Positions 12,140 through 23,194 of a stretch of 64,000 nucleotides of DNA are shown here, piece after piece (the first letter of the stretch is position 1; every line of letters starts with the position of its first letter). Origin of the DNA: Omphiscola glabra (Eukaryota; Mollusca; Gastropoda; Lymnaeidae); NCBI GenBank assembly GCA_964017045.1, contig OZ024808.1:15499784-15563783 (forward strand), given 5' to 3'. The notes under the pieces are model-generated. The model was not told the origin of the DNA. It did no database searches and was given only the letters and a program-made list of their open reading frames with translations. The position numbers and the translations under genes were made by a program.

Positions 12140-12283
12140 TCAGGCTAAGTCCCGGGACTGGCTCTGGCGTCTGGCCTCCTTTTTGTTGCGACTGCTGATG
12201 ACAGCGAACGCTGCAATTCCAGCGGACAATCCAATAAAAATTGTGCTTCCAATAACACCAAAACCAACTTTGGCCTTGGAAGA
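12140..12283 (-). CDS. PLAAT gene 2, exon 4 (membrane anchor and stop)
   Basis: The acceptor taaaatcag is followed by SSKAKVGFGVIG, a small-residue-rich hydrophobic helix, then SSRNKKEARRQ and SRDLA before TGA at 12142-12140. Phase 0 matches the end of exon 3. A C-terminal hydrophobic helix is standard in PLAATs. Confidence 0.85.
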   Translation of the reverse strand, partial: SSKAKVGFGVIGSTIFIGLSAGIAAFAVISSRNKKEARRQSQSRDLA

Positions 12284-15200
12284 CTGATTTTAAGGGGGAA
12301 AAAAAAATATTTAAAATGATTAAAATAATTATTGTAGTAGAGATAGTGTCAGATTTGCAATAGTTTTTTTTTGTAAAGGAAACTCTTTCAATATTTATAA
12401 CACATTTTAATTATTAAATACTTTGAACCAATGGCAGTGCCCAAAACAAAAGACGTCAAGGGAAGACGAGCAATGTTTCTTGTAGTTTGTATAAAGTATA
12501 TCTCATTGTAAAAGTTCAAAAAAATTCAAGAGGTTCGGTAAACGAACTTTTGCCCTTTTGGAAATCCTGCTGCATTATCTCCCTTAATATCTACAATCTT
12601 GGAGAAGGAGAATGTCAAGGGTATGAAATCACTGTTGTGATGTTGGTACGTAAAACATGTTTAGTTAGAGATTATGTGTGTAGCTGTATATATTGTGAGA
12701 CAATGTTGTGACCTATTTGGGTAGGGGGAAATGACGTCTTAGTTTAGTTGTTGTGATCGTGGTATGTAGATGGCGGTTAGACAAGAGGATGTTGAATAGT
12801 TCATTAGGCTGGAATTCATTAATATATAAATACACTATTGGGCTAATGTTGGAAGATCGGGCCATGACGTCATTTGCGTGCTTTGTTAAGTTGGTGTTTT
12901 GGATTCACTCCCTTAATTTTTTTGAATAGAGTTACATTTTCATTAATATGAGGGAGGCAAATTTTTGAGGGAGGCAAATTTTTATTGGTTGATTAATTAT
13001 AATTTTAAAAATTTCATTGGCTGGCTTATTATAATCCTTTTTATGTGTTCCGCCATTTCTGAACAACGTGTTCAGGGCAAACCCTGTATTTTATTCAATA
13101 TTCTGGATATTCTTTTTGGTGGAACCTGAACTAAAGTGTGTAAAAGTGTATTCCATGAAACTGTAAGTTGGGTTTTCATTATTTCTTTATTTTATAATTA
13201 ATTTTGGCCATTTTCTTTGTTTTTTTTCATTTTCCTAGTTTTCAGGGTGAAAACCAAGGTTAGGGAGATGGTCAAAATGCTGGTTCCGATAGGGTCAAAA
13301 CCCTGGTTAGGGATGAATTTAGGGTTCTGGTTAGGTTTAGGGATAGATTTAGGGTTCAGGTTAGGTTAAGGATAGATTTAGGGTTCAGGTTAGGTTTAGG
13401 ATATATTTAGGGTTCAGGTTAGGTTTAGGGATAGATTTGGGCTTCAGGTTAGATTTAGGGATACATTTAGGTCATTTTTTCATTTTTAAAAACTTTTTAT
13501 TCGTAATTTTAGTAAAAACCTGAGTTATTTTATTTTTCAACGGTCGCCATCTTGGTTGTCCCGACCCGTGAACACGTAAAAGTTCGCCTGTCGGGGCAAC
13601 CAAGATGGCGGCCATGGTAAAAAAAACGCGGTCCTATCTCTCAGCATTTACCCACTATTGTTACTTGTAAAGAATAAACATTGTTGCACAACTAACCGGT
13701 TAGACTTAGCGTATTGGTATTAATGCAGTGTTTACGCTGACCCATGATACGAGGTAGGGCATAGACTATCACAGTACACATTGCTAGTCCTTACAAGGAA
13801 ATTACGATCTTACGGCTCGTACACAAATATATAGTAAGGTAAGAACGTTTCGTCAGAGAACTCTGAATTCAAACCCAGAGATGGAGTTCCATAGTTTGTA
13901 TAACATTACAAGAAGTGAAATTTCGACAACTCCTGCGGCGCTCATGGTGCAAAGCTGTATCATCCACACTTAATATTCCCTTGGATTCATCAGATGAGCT
14001 TTGCTGACGAGGTACCAGCTTCTTATCCTAAAGAAAATATCCCGGGGCCTTGTAATATCGTCCTGCGAAGTTTACACCATCGCCTCATTGCGATGGAAAG
14101 ACACAACATTTAAAAAAAAACACACACTCTATAATGAGACGTGTAACACGGTTTTCGACATTTATGTTCAACGCTATTAACCGACTGATCGACCCAAAGT
14201 TCCTTTAAATCACCATGACAACTCAAAATCCTCACTGTCCTATTTGACATTGACCCCGTTTACCCAGTGCTCACCTGCTGACTCTCCTCCCTGTCATATT
14301 TGATCCTGTTCACGAAGTGCTCACAGTTTTTCAGTAGAAAGTGGTAGTCCGTGGTGCCGAGGCACTGCTCGGCGCGTTTTAAAATCTCATCAAACTCGAA
14401 GCTTTCACACTCATAGCGCCTAAGTACAGAAATAATTGAAATGGGTGTTAAAAGAGTGTCCTTTTAAAATATGGATTCGATCATTTCCACAAAAACTCAG
14501 TAATTGGTTTTTCGAAATGGCTGAACTTGACAACTAAAATTATACAACTGAACAGTTTTGACATCTAATATAACATGATTTAGTAATGTAAATGATTGAT
14601 AAAAAGCTATGACTTACTCATTGTTGGCTTTCTGTCCCTTGCAGTCCTTGGCCGCCTTCCAAAAACTTTCTTTAGCGATTCTGACTTTGTTCTGTGGAGA
14701 GCTGGACACCGACGCCACAAAGGTTTTCTTCATTTCCCCAGAGGTTGTAGCATCTTCTAGTTCGCAGATGTGAATCACCATTTCGTCACCTGGAAAGATG
14801 AACAAGAGAAGAGGTGAATCACCATTTCAATACCCGGAAAGGTGAACAAGAGAAGAGGTGAATCACCATTTCATTACCTGGAAAGGTGAACAAGAGAAAA
14901 GGTGAATTACCATTTCATTAACTGGAAAGGGGAACAAGATAAGAGGTGAATTACCATTTCATTACCTGGAAAGGTGAACAAGAGAAGAGGTGAATCCCCA
15001 TTTCAATACCTGGAAAGGTGAACAAGAGAAAAGGTGAATCACCATTTCATTACCTGGAAAGGTGAACAAGAGAAAAGGTGAATTACCATTTCATTACCTG
15101 GAAAGGGGAACAAGAGAAAAGGTGAATTACCATTTCATTACCTGCAAAGGGGAACAAGAGAAGAGGTGAATCCCCATTTCATTACCTGGAAATGTGAACA

Positions 15201-17886
15201 AGAGAAGAGGTGAATTACCATTTCATTACCTGGAAAGGGAAACAAGAGAAGAGATGAATCACCATTTCATTACCTGGAAAGGTGAACAAGAGAAGAGGTG
15301 AATCACCATTTCATTACCTGGAGGGTAATGGGAGTACAAGGGGAGAAAATGGAAGTGCAAGGTGAGATGACAGGAGTGCAAGGTGAGATGAAGGGAGTGC
15401 AAAATGATTATGGAAGTGCAAGGTGAGATGATGGGAGTGCAAGGTGAGATGATAGAAATACAAGGTGAGATGATGGGAGTGTAAGGTGAGATGATGGAAG
15501 TGCAAGGTGAGATGATGGGAGTGCAAGGTGAGATGATAGGAGTGAAAGGTGAGATGATGGGACTGCAAGGTGAGATTATGGGAGTGCATTGTGGGATGAT
15601 AGGAGTGCAAAGTAAGTTGATGGGAGTGCAAGGTGAAATGATGCGAGTGCAATGTGAGATGATGGGAGTGCAAGGTAAGATGATAAAGTGCAAGGTAAGA
15701 TGATATGAGTGCAAGGTGAGATGATGGGAGTGCAAGGTGAGATGATATGAGTGCAAGGTGAGATGATGGGAGTGCAAGGTGAGATGATATGAGTGCAATG
15801 TTAGATGATGGGAGTGCAAGGTGAGATGATGGGAGTGCAAGGTGAAATGATGGGAGTGCAATGTGAGATGATGGGAGTGAAAGGTAAGATGATATTAGTG
15901 CAAAGTGAGATGATGGGAGTGCAATGTTTTAGGATGTGAATGCAAGGTGAGATGATGGGAATGCAATGTGGGATGATGGGAGTGCAAGATGAGGTCATGG
16001 GAGTGCAAGATGAGATTATAGGAGTGCAAGCGAAGATAATTTGGGTGCAAGAAGAGATGATGGGAGTGCAAGGTGAGATGATGGGAGTGCAAGGTGAAAT
16101 GATGGGAGTGCAATGTGAGATGATGGGAGTGAAAGGTAAGATGATATTAGTGCAAAGTGAGATGATGGGAGTGCAATGTTTTAGGATGTGAATGCAAAGT
16201 GAGATGATGGGAATGCAATGTGGGATGATGGGAGTTCAAGATGAGGTCATGGGAGTGCAAGATGAGATTATAGGAGTGCAAGCGAAGATAATTTGGGTGC
16301 AAGAAGAGATGATGGGAGTGCAAGAAGGGATGTTGAAAGTGAAAAGTCGTTTGGAGATTTCAAAGGTAGGTGTTGAGTTTTCAAATGAAGATGGTGAGAG
16401 TGCAAGGGCAGATGCTAAAGTGCACTGATAGGTTTTGAAGGTGCAAAAGGGTGTTCAGTATGCAAGGGTAAATGTTAAAAGCGCAGGGGATATGTAGAAA
16501 GTACAAGGGGAGAGCTTGAGGGTGCAAGGGGTGTATGAGATGGTTAATAAAATAAAGGAATATATTGAGAAAAGAAAAGTGCTTTAGAAAAAATAACTAG
16601 TGAATAACACCAAATATAGTTTACATGTGCAATGATAGGCTTGTAACTTAAACTTAAACCATCAGTGATGGGGAGATCTCTACCATCAACAATCAACCAT
16701 TTTGGAGAAGCCAGTGTTCTATGATGTGTGTTGCTTTATGCCCTTTGTAAGGAAGGAGCGGAAAACTGAAGCCCCCCCCCCTCTCCAAGGGCAACACAAA
16801 CTCAAGTTACGCCACTGCCTTTTATATTTTTTGGATTGCAATTAAAGAAATAATGAACGTGTTCCATATAAGACATATTTATCTTCTTCTATATATTGTG
16901 CTTTTGGTATGACTCGTGGACTGCTTCCTTATGGACTGCTTCCTAACGGACTGCTTCCTAATAAACTGCTTCGTAATCAGCGAATTTCGTATTGAGAGTA
17001 TATTACAAAGTAAATAATTTTAAATATTTGAAAGAAAGTTTGGTTCAATAACGAGTTCAATAGCGCGCAAAATATAATTCCCGATAACTACGCTAAATGA
17101 TACATTTTTTATATTCTTTTCTGAAAATGAAATCGTCCCTGTTTAAGTATGGTGTAAAAATAATATTCGTTTTAAAAGTGGTTGGGGCATCAGAATAATT
17201 AATATAGTTCATGGGTGTGAAATAAAAAGTGTGCAGTGACGAATCATGTGGGGGGGGGGGGGGGGATGGAGGGGTGTAGCAAAAATTGGGATCTTAAATG
17301 TGCGTGACTTGAGTTCATGTTTTGTCAAATAACTTTAGTATATATAGATCGGAAGTTCACGCACTGCTGCCGCCAATGTTTGGCGGGCTATATCTAGTAA
17401 CAATTATATTACAATACAATGTATACAATAGTGACCTACATATGTAGACATTAGCGACCAACCTATGTGTTCAATGATGACCTACCTAGGTATACAAAAG
17501 AGACCTATCGATGTGCACAATAACGACCTAACTATGTATTCAATGATGACCTACCTAGGTATACAATAGAGACCTATCGATGTGCACAATAACGACCTAC
17601 CTGTGTATTCAATGATGACCTACCTAGGTATACAATAGAGACCTATCGATGTGCACAATAAAGACCTACCTATGTATTCAATGATGACCTACCTAGGTAT
17701 ACAATAGAGACCTATCGATGTGCACAATAACGACCTACCTATGTATATAACAAAATGGTAATACACTCCTCCGAACCGGGCAAATTTCACGATGTCACCC
17801 GGTTTGAGTTCCTCCAACAAACGCTCGTTGTGCACACGTGCACTGTCCTGTCCACGTGCACTTAGTCTACTCTGGTGAATGCTCAT
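12140..17886 (-). CDS. PLAAT/LRAT-domain acyltransferase gene 2 (complete, four exons)
   Basis: Exons 17739-17886, 14618-14789, 14275-14419 and 12140-12283 join with phases 1, 2 and 0 into 202 codons plus stop. The protein carries KPGDIVKF (residues 28-35), YYHFVIY with candidate His 44, VIHI with His 56, FLLKNCEHFV with candidate catalytic Cys 139, and a hydrophobic segment at about 161-184 followed by basic SSRNKK. The layout of an NCEHF domain plus a C-terminal membrane anchor is that of PLAAT/HRASLS phospholipid acyltransferases/phospholipases A, which act at organelle membranes (family knowledge). At 202 aa it is longer than typical vertebrate PLAATs of about 160-170 aa; part of the excess is a 27-residue polar N-terminus. 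It is the tandem paralogue of the gene at 1-4162. Intron 1 (17738-14790) is packed with minisatellites and a Helitron. A 3'-side transcript has not been checked. Confidence 0.9.
13260..13640. repeat. Degenerate MITE with 30-bp TTAGGG-containing units
   Basis: About six 30-bp units built on agggttcaggttaggtttag (13300-13475). They are followed by an imperfect stem whose arms are cgccatcttggttg (near 13546) and caaccaagatggcg (near 13597), then cgcggtcctatctctcagc. The same parts in the opposite orientation make up the MITE at 62357-62566. It lies in intron 3 of PLAAT gene 2. Confidence 0.7.
13855..14098 (+). mobile_element. SINE fragment
   Basis: Diverged copy of the SINE body (ctgaattcaaacccagagat, caaagctgtatcatccacac, cgtcctgcgaag). 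The tRNA head is missing. In intron 3 of PLAAT gene 2, on the strand opposite to the gene. Confidence 0.7.
14275..14419 (-). CDS. PLAAT gene 2, exon 3 (NCEHF motif)
   Basis: The acceptor tgtacttag is followed by G-CGC-TAT. It encodes ERYECESFEFDE, then YHFLLKNCEHFVNRIKYD and ends EESQQ. Donor gtgagc at 14274. Confidence 0.9.
14618..14789 (-). CDS. PLAAT gene 2, exon 2
   Basis: The acceptor ctttccag precedes GT-GAC-GAA. It encodes DEMVIHICEL through GQKANN plus two bases of Glu. Donor gtaagt at 14617. Its first 20 or so bases and the acceptor are copied into the array at 14790-15320. Confidence 0.88.
14790..15320. repeat. 44-bp minisatellite made from the exon 2 splice acceptor
   Basis: About twelve units. 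On the minus strand each reads as a pyrimidine-rich tract (cctcttctcttgttcac), then ctttccag, then gtaatgaaatggtgattcac, which is the PLAAT gene 2 intron 1/exon 2 junction with two or three changes. The real acceptor, at 14791-14790, is the proximal edge of the array. A few units have lost the AG, for example near 14837. Confidence 0.9.
15320..16330. repeat. 21-bp minisatellite with 252-bp higher-order copies
   Basis: About 48 copies of a 21-bp unit based on gatgatgggagtgcaaggtg. A block of twelve units starting at 15841 recurs at 16093. Degenerate units continue to about 16530. In intron 1 of PLAAT gene 2. Overlapping frames on both strands are artefacts. Confidence 0.9.
16882..17397 (+). 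mobile_element. Non-autonomous Helitron, copy A
   Basis: Starts TCttcttctatatattgtg after an A and ends ctatatCTAG before a T. A 7-bp stem, 3-nt loop hairpin (ccgccaa-tgt-ttggcgg, 17370-17386) lies just upstream of CTAG. Aligns over its length with copies at 29733-30240 and 52243-52684. No coding capacity. Sits in intron 1 of PLAAT gene 2. Confidence 0.85.
17440..17745. repeat. 69-bp minisatellite made from the exon 1 splice donor
   Basis: About 4.5 units at exactly 69-bp spacing (gtgcac marks at 17513, 17582, 17651, 17720). On the minus strand each unit repeats acatag-gtaggtcg, the exon 1/intron 1 junction of PLAAT gene 2. A second cctag-gtaggtc occurs about 22 bases away within each unit. 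The functional donor is the exon-proximal edge of the array. Confidence 0.88.
17739..17886 (-). CDS. PLAAT gene 2, exon 1
   Basis: ATG at 17886, in caacATGa. It encodes 49 residues from MSIHQSRLSA to YYHFVIYI plus one base. The donor gtaggt at 17738 is the edge unit of a 69-bp repeat array. Confidence 0.88.
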
Positions 17887-20105
17887 GTTGGATCAGCAGC
17901 CCACTCCGAACCAACAGACGAGGTAACATGGAATACTTGACTTGGTCACAAATGTTGTAGTATCGTCACTGTACCCTGTCATAATAACAACAACAACAAA
18001 AAATCCCTCACTTTTCTGGGAATTCCCGAATTAGTTCGTTTATTTCTCCACCGAGTTCTCGCTGAACTATTTTCTGTTAGTTAAAAAAAAATAATCTTAA
18101 ATATATAAACAATTTCTGAATTACAATTCAACGAGGAAAATCCTGAATTTAAAGCTATAAAAAGAACATCTCCGAATTGTAGCAAAGAAAATGAATATCC
18201 AATCAATCAAACAAAAGCCTTTCAATTTCAACAACTACTGAACAAACAAAATTTACTCAGCTTCTTGGGGTTTCCCCACCTTATGCCTTGTTCATGTTTT
18301 TTCAAGAATAATGTTATTCCGGGAAAACCTAAATATAGCATTCAGGTACGTTTGCTGGGTTTTTGTGGGGGGTTATTTTGGAAACCTGAAAATTCAAGGG
18401 CGGTTGTGGGGGTGGGGGGGGGGTCAAACGACGTCCTTGAAGATAACTGCGGCCCTGGCCTTCTAGATCCGGCCCTAGGAAAATCGTCTATCCTGAAGTT
18501 GGGTTGCAAAAGGTAATTGTACATACATGTACACTTGCGCTATTACATTGTGGGTACTCACTGACATGGGCAGGGCCGAATTTATACTTGCTGAGGCCCT
18601 AATCTATACAGAGTCCAGAGGCCCCCTACCGTTTGAAATTGCATGAGGTGATTAAAGAAAAATGAAAAAAAATATATATAGCTGGCAGATTGTGAGGCCC
18701 TAAGCTGTGGCTTATTTAGCTTATAGGTAGATCCGGTACTGGACATGGGTACTCAGTACACGCGCACTTAAATTGGTACTTATCCACACCGTATCATTTT
18801 GATACACTAAGGAATTTACTCATTTTTTATGAATTACACATTAAAAAAACTTAAACCAAAAAATTTCCACTAGCTATAGCCCGTCAAAAAAGGATTTACT
18901 CGTTTTGTTTGAATGTCGGCTTGACATTAATTAGTTGTTCATTATTAATAGTCCCTTAATGGCCATAATTTCAAGTAAATGTGCGAGTGCTCACAATTCA
19001 CCCTAGATGCAGAGTGTTCTGAACCGGTACGTTTAAATTGTTCGTGATTTCAGCCGCCCGTCAAGGCGGGATACAGCTGACCATCGCCAAAGACAGGTTC
19101 AGGTAGATATTACTCCAACGTGATCGAATAATTGTTTTGGTGACTTGTCGGTCGCCATTGCGATTGTCAAAATAGGCGGAGACTGCGGTCTTGTTATGTT
19201 TTTTTTGTGTGTGGAGAGTTAGTGATATGAAAGGTACTTAACCGTAGACGACGTTATATTAGCCACATTGTGGGCCCGTGTCAAAAGCCTGTCCACCCAC
19301 TATTCGACCCATCATTTATTTTTAGATATACAATGTTTATCTTACACGCATATTGAACACAAAGTAACCGAACACATACAATCGGCGTGTGAATCATGGT
19401 CACCCCCCCCCCCCCCGCACTCCACTCGCTACGCCAAGGGTTAAAGTATTACATAATTTGACCACAATCGACAGGCTGTCTATAGGATGCCTAGGCAATG
19501 TATTAAATAATTTGACTACAATTACACACTTTTGCAGGTGACTGGAACATAAAAATTCGGAAACTTCTTTAAAATTCAAATACAAATAGTGTTCAAGTTC
19601 GTTAAAAAAGACATTGAGTTTTCGGACCATGTCTTTTATTGAAACATGTTATTAAGATGAATGTTCTATGACGTGTTTCAGTGTCGGCAAAGCTACAAGA
19701 GTAACATAAAGCCAAACAAGAGACAGTTCACAGCATCAACATGGCGAGTTATTTTGTGGAATAGAAAATTCAAACGTCTTCCAGAGTCAATGAAATAGTC
19801 AAACAAGGTATGTTGAAGCTGGAATCAAAAGACAGGACAATCATTATTATCTATTTGTTCCAGGGTTAACAGGGCAATAAATGTTACGGATAAATGTAAG
19901 AAACAAGCTCTAAGATCCGTAGGAATAATGGAAACCTTAATCGATCAAGTAAAATAAAGAGATGAAATAAAATAATATTCTACATTCGGTAACTAATATA
20001 TAGACTAACCTCTAGGCGACAGGTTGTATAAGTTGCTAAAAAAATAAATAAATAATTTCAAATGTCTTAGAACAAATGTATTATGGTGAATAGAAATCAA
20101 ATGTA
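17887..20105. other. No gene seen; upstream flank of PLAAT gene 2
   Basis: AT-rich, with poly-G and poly-C runs near 18410 and 19397. The segment 18548-18745 is a diverged MITE-like piece (cagggccgaatttatac ... gatccggtactgg) whose inside matches, inverted, part of 37535-37600. At 19425-19440 there is a cgctacgccaaggg MITE terminus. No promoter is assignable for the PLAAT gene. Confidence 0.4.
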
Positions 20106-20109
20106 GCCC

Positions 20110-20218
20110 TTAAAGATGCTATGCATTGTGAAGAAGACCGAGAGGAATGGAGAAGGATAGTTTTCATGTCATCTGTAGCGCCCCAACGGTCCAAGGACTA
20201 AGGGACATGATGAAATAT
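20110..20218 (+). mobile_element. RTE-like retrotransposon 3' end fragment
   Basis: Reads EEDREEWRRIVFMSSVAPQ..., the C-terminal end of the same reverse-transcriptase family as 28560-29085, followed by the same 3' stretch (gcgccccaacggtccaagg). Only about 110 bp remain. Confidence 0.75.
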
Positions 20219-20444
20219 ATATTCAGTTAAAAAAAAATATTTTAGAAAAGTCTTTCTTTGAATTTAGAAATGTTATAAAATTGGTAGTCATGTTACCTAT
20301 TACTAAATGTGTATTATGTAGTGGTTATATCACATACCGAAAGAAAAAAAAACACCCATAAAACATTACAAAAACATGGCGAATGCAAAGACACCAACAT
20401 TGGTTTTATTCTGTTCTTGATCCCATCCATGTGTTTTTGTTAAT

Positions 20445-20800
20445 GGTGCCCCCTACAGGGTGATGGTGCCCCTTACAAGTCGATGGTGCCCCATACAAGT
20501 CGATGGTGCCCCTTACAAGTCGATGGTGCCCCTTACAATTCGATGGTGCCCCATACAAGTCGATGGTGCCCCCAATAAAATGATGGTGTCCCTACAAGTT
20601 GATGGTGCCCCTTACAAGTCGATGGCGCCCCCTACAAGTTGATGGTGCCCCTACAAGTCGATGGCACCCCTACAAGATGATGGTGCCCCTGCAAGTCGAT
20701 GGCGCCCCTGCAAGTTGGTGGTGCCCCCTACAAGTTGATGGTGCCCCTGCAAGTCGATGGTGCCCCCCAACAAGTGGATGGTGCCCCCTACAAGTTGATG
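20445..20800. repeat. 19-21-bp minisatellite
   Basis: About 18 units of gatggtgccccttacaagtc with length variants in the C-run. Confidence 0.9.
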
Positions 20801-21009
20801 CACAAATTTGATCAATTATTTCTGGATCCTCCCCTGGGGCCGTGCCGTGACGGATCAAGGTATGAAATGTTCGCGCAGCATATTGTGCCAACTAACTGGA
20901 GATTTTCCTGGAAAACACGTTTAAACCTGCACAATAACCGTACTCATGTATTTTTTCGTAATTTGCAGATACGTTTTTTTGCCAGCTATCCAGCTAGAGT
21001 TCGATCGAA

Positions 21010-21390
21010 CGCAAACTTCAAGTAGCTACCCGTGTGCCTTGCTTGACAGAGGTGTGACAGATCAGCCTGTGTGCCTTGCTTTTCAGAGGTGTGACAGATC
21101 AGCCTGTATGCCTTGCTTGACAGAGGTGTGACAGATCAACCTGTGTGCCTTGCTTGACAGAGGTGTGACAGATCAGCCTGTGTGCCTTGCTTGACAGAGG
21201 TGTGACAGATCAGCCCGTGTGCCTTGATTGGCAGAGGTGTGACAGATCAGCCTGTGTGCCTTGCTTGGCAGAGGTGTGACAGATCAGCCTGTGGGCCTTG
21301 CTTGACAGAGGTGTGACAGATCAGCCTGTGAGCCTTGCTTGACAGAGGTGTGACAGAGCAACCTGTGTGCCTTGCGTAACAGGGGTGTAA
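21010..21390. repeat. 37-bp minisatellite
   Basis: About ten units containing acagatcagcctgtgtgcct and tgcttgacagaggtgtg. The following 21400-22280 is AT-rich with long poly-G runs at 21782, 21885 and 22005 and no recognised gene. Confidence 0.9.
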
Positions 21391-22429
21391 CTGGAATTTT
21401 TGAAGGAAGCACATTTACAGGCAACTTAGGTAATTTAAATTTTTATTACACTTCTTTATGGGAAAAGTGTGTACTATATACATTTTAATTCCGTGTACTA
21501 TTTATATTTGCATTCGCCGCACTATGTACATTTCTATTTTTACTTTGCAGATTTATATCTCTACACATATAGCATGTGTACTATCTACATTGCTATCCAT
21601 GTGCTATCCAGGTCTACATTTATATCAGTGTATATATGCACTTTTGTATGCACACACATATGCACTTTTGTATCTTTGCACGTATGCACAATGGTATATT
21701 TATTTTTTTATACGATAATGCATGGGACGGTGATCCGGGGTAAATTGCCTCAAAAGTTTTAACTGAAAATCTAGGGGCTATGGGGGGGGGGGGGGGGGGG
21801 GCTCAATACCGTATAAATAGATTCAATTAAACAGGTTGAATTTAAATAGTCTATAGATGGCTTCCTTTCTAAAGTAAAAAAAAGGGGGGGGGGAGGTAGG
21901 GAGTGGGACGTGGGCCATAACGTCGGTGTAAACAAACGTATTTTGAGTTCATAGCTAAAAATGTTCTTTTGACCCCCTACGTTTTCGTCCGCTAAACAGA
22001 CCCCGGGGGGGGGGGGGTAATTTGTATTGAGTATTTTTTGAAAGGGTCTCTCTTTACCAAGTCTTTCAATGCTGCATGCTTGTCGAATGTAAGGATGGTA
22101 ACCAGTTAGGGGCGGTTTTGTAAGCGATGACCCTATAACCGATATCAATTAACAAGTTTGCGTTAGGGCAGATCGCATTATCGCAGTCTGGTCACTGTTA
22201 ATCAATATGGGTTCTTCAGCCTACATGCTTCACACGCGTCAAGTAGCTACAGCAGGCTGCATTGTTGTCAAGTGCTGGTACTAAACTAACATACATATAC
22301 TGGTCGATGCTTTAAGTCCCGGCTAGTACATTGGCAACAATCTGCCTCTGCTGGGGGTGTGCCATAAAACATCGTCGTGGCATAGGACTCCCCTCCTGCC
22401 GTCCTGATCCCTCCTGCAACTTCCAGAGC

Positions 22430-22630
22430 AGGGCACGAAATCAACACCATCATCATCAGTGGCGCCACAGCCCATGTAGGGCCCTGGCCTGCTCCACTAC
22501 ATCCTTCCATTCGGAATGACCCATGGCTTTCCGCCTCCATGGGCGAACGCCCACCTGGTGCAAATCCTTCTCTGCATCGTCGATCCATCTCAGCCTCGGG
22601 CGGCCGATGAGTCGTCGGCCCCTAGGTTTC
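22430..22630 (-). mobile_element. Non-LTR retrotransposon C-terminal end (dead)
   Basis: Minus-strand translation gives RLIGRPRLRWIDDAEKDL, then EWKDVVEQARALHGLWRH and a stop, followed by a gat-rich 3' tail. This is the usual C-terminal tail of endonuclease/reverse-transcriptase elements in invertebrates. The same 3' end recurs on the plus strand at 46440-46545. Confidence 0.8.
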
Positions 22631-22779
22631 TGCCTTTATATCACTTCACGAAATCAACAGATGTGCTAGCATCTCTGGGGCCAGCTTAAAGTGCCGGCAG
22701 GTCGGATCCCTGTTGTTGTCTAGCAGTGTTCAGTTCTCCTCTGCGTCACCAGACTCTGATGTCGGCGTCCCAATTTCCA

Positions 22780-23190
22780 CTAAAGGTCTTGTCTGCTAGG
22801 AGGTGACCTTCGTGCTGTCTGCCCATTGTCCGTACCCATTCGCTCTAAAGTGCTCCTCCAGACAGTTTTTGACACCGAGACGGGTGTTCCTGGTTGGGAC
22901 TGATGGACAGTTTTTCCCAATATGTATGTCTTTTCATTGCCTTTCACGTTCATGTGGCTTGGTACTAATTGCATTATTACTTTGCCACCGATTTTGCGCG
23001 ATTTTGCCCACCTCATACAAGATGGCGTCAACCAAGTGGGTGTTAAGTGCTGCTTTATGAGCAGGTTTTGAATCGAGAAAATAACAACGTCAAGTCCTAC
23101 AAGCTCCCACCTCTGCAGCGTACTGTGCATACTCTCCTGGGCATATATTGTTTTTACCGTTGTTTGTTCACTGAAGGCGGCTGCTTTTAA
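22780..23190 (-). pseudogene. RNase H domain remnant of a non-LTR retrotransposon
   Basis: The minus-strand frame contains VIMQLVPSHMNVKGNEKTY, matching the PSHxxxxGNExAD region of retrotransposon RNase H domains. The catalytic Asp normally after GNEKA is replaced, and an upstream TDS-type motif is degraded. The upstream part runs into the 30-bp satellite at 23200. It belongs to an I/jockey-like element, long dead. Confidence 0.7.
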
Positions 23191-23194
23191 GACA

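Noticed and set aside
12863..12874. Palindromic CRE (tgacgtca) as a promoter
   Set aside because: A single short site inside intron 3 of PLAAT gene 2 with no other promoter features nearby.
13300..13475. Telomere-like TTAGGG array
   Set aside because: The TTAGGG cores are spaced by other sequence in 30-bp units and belong to a MITE-like family also found at 62460; not a telomere repeat.
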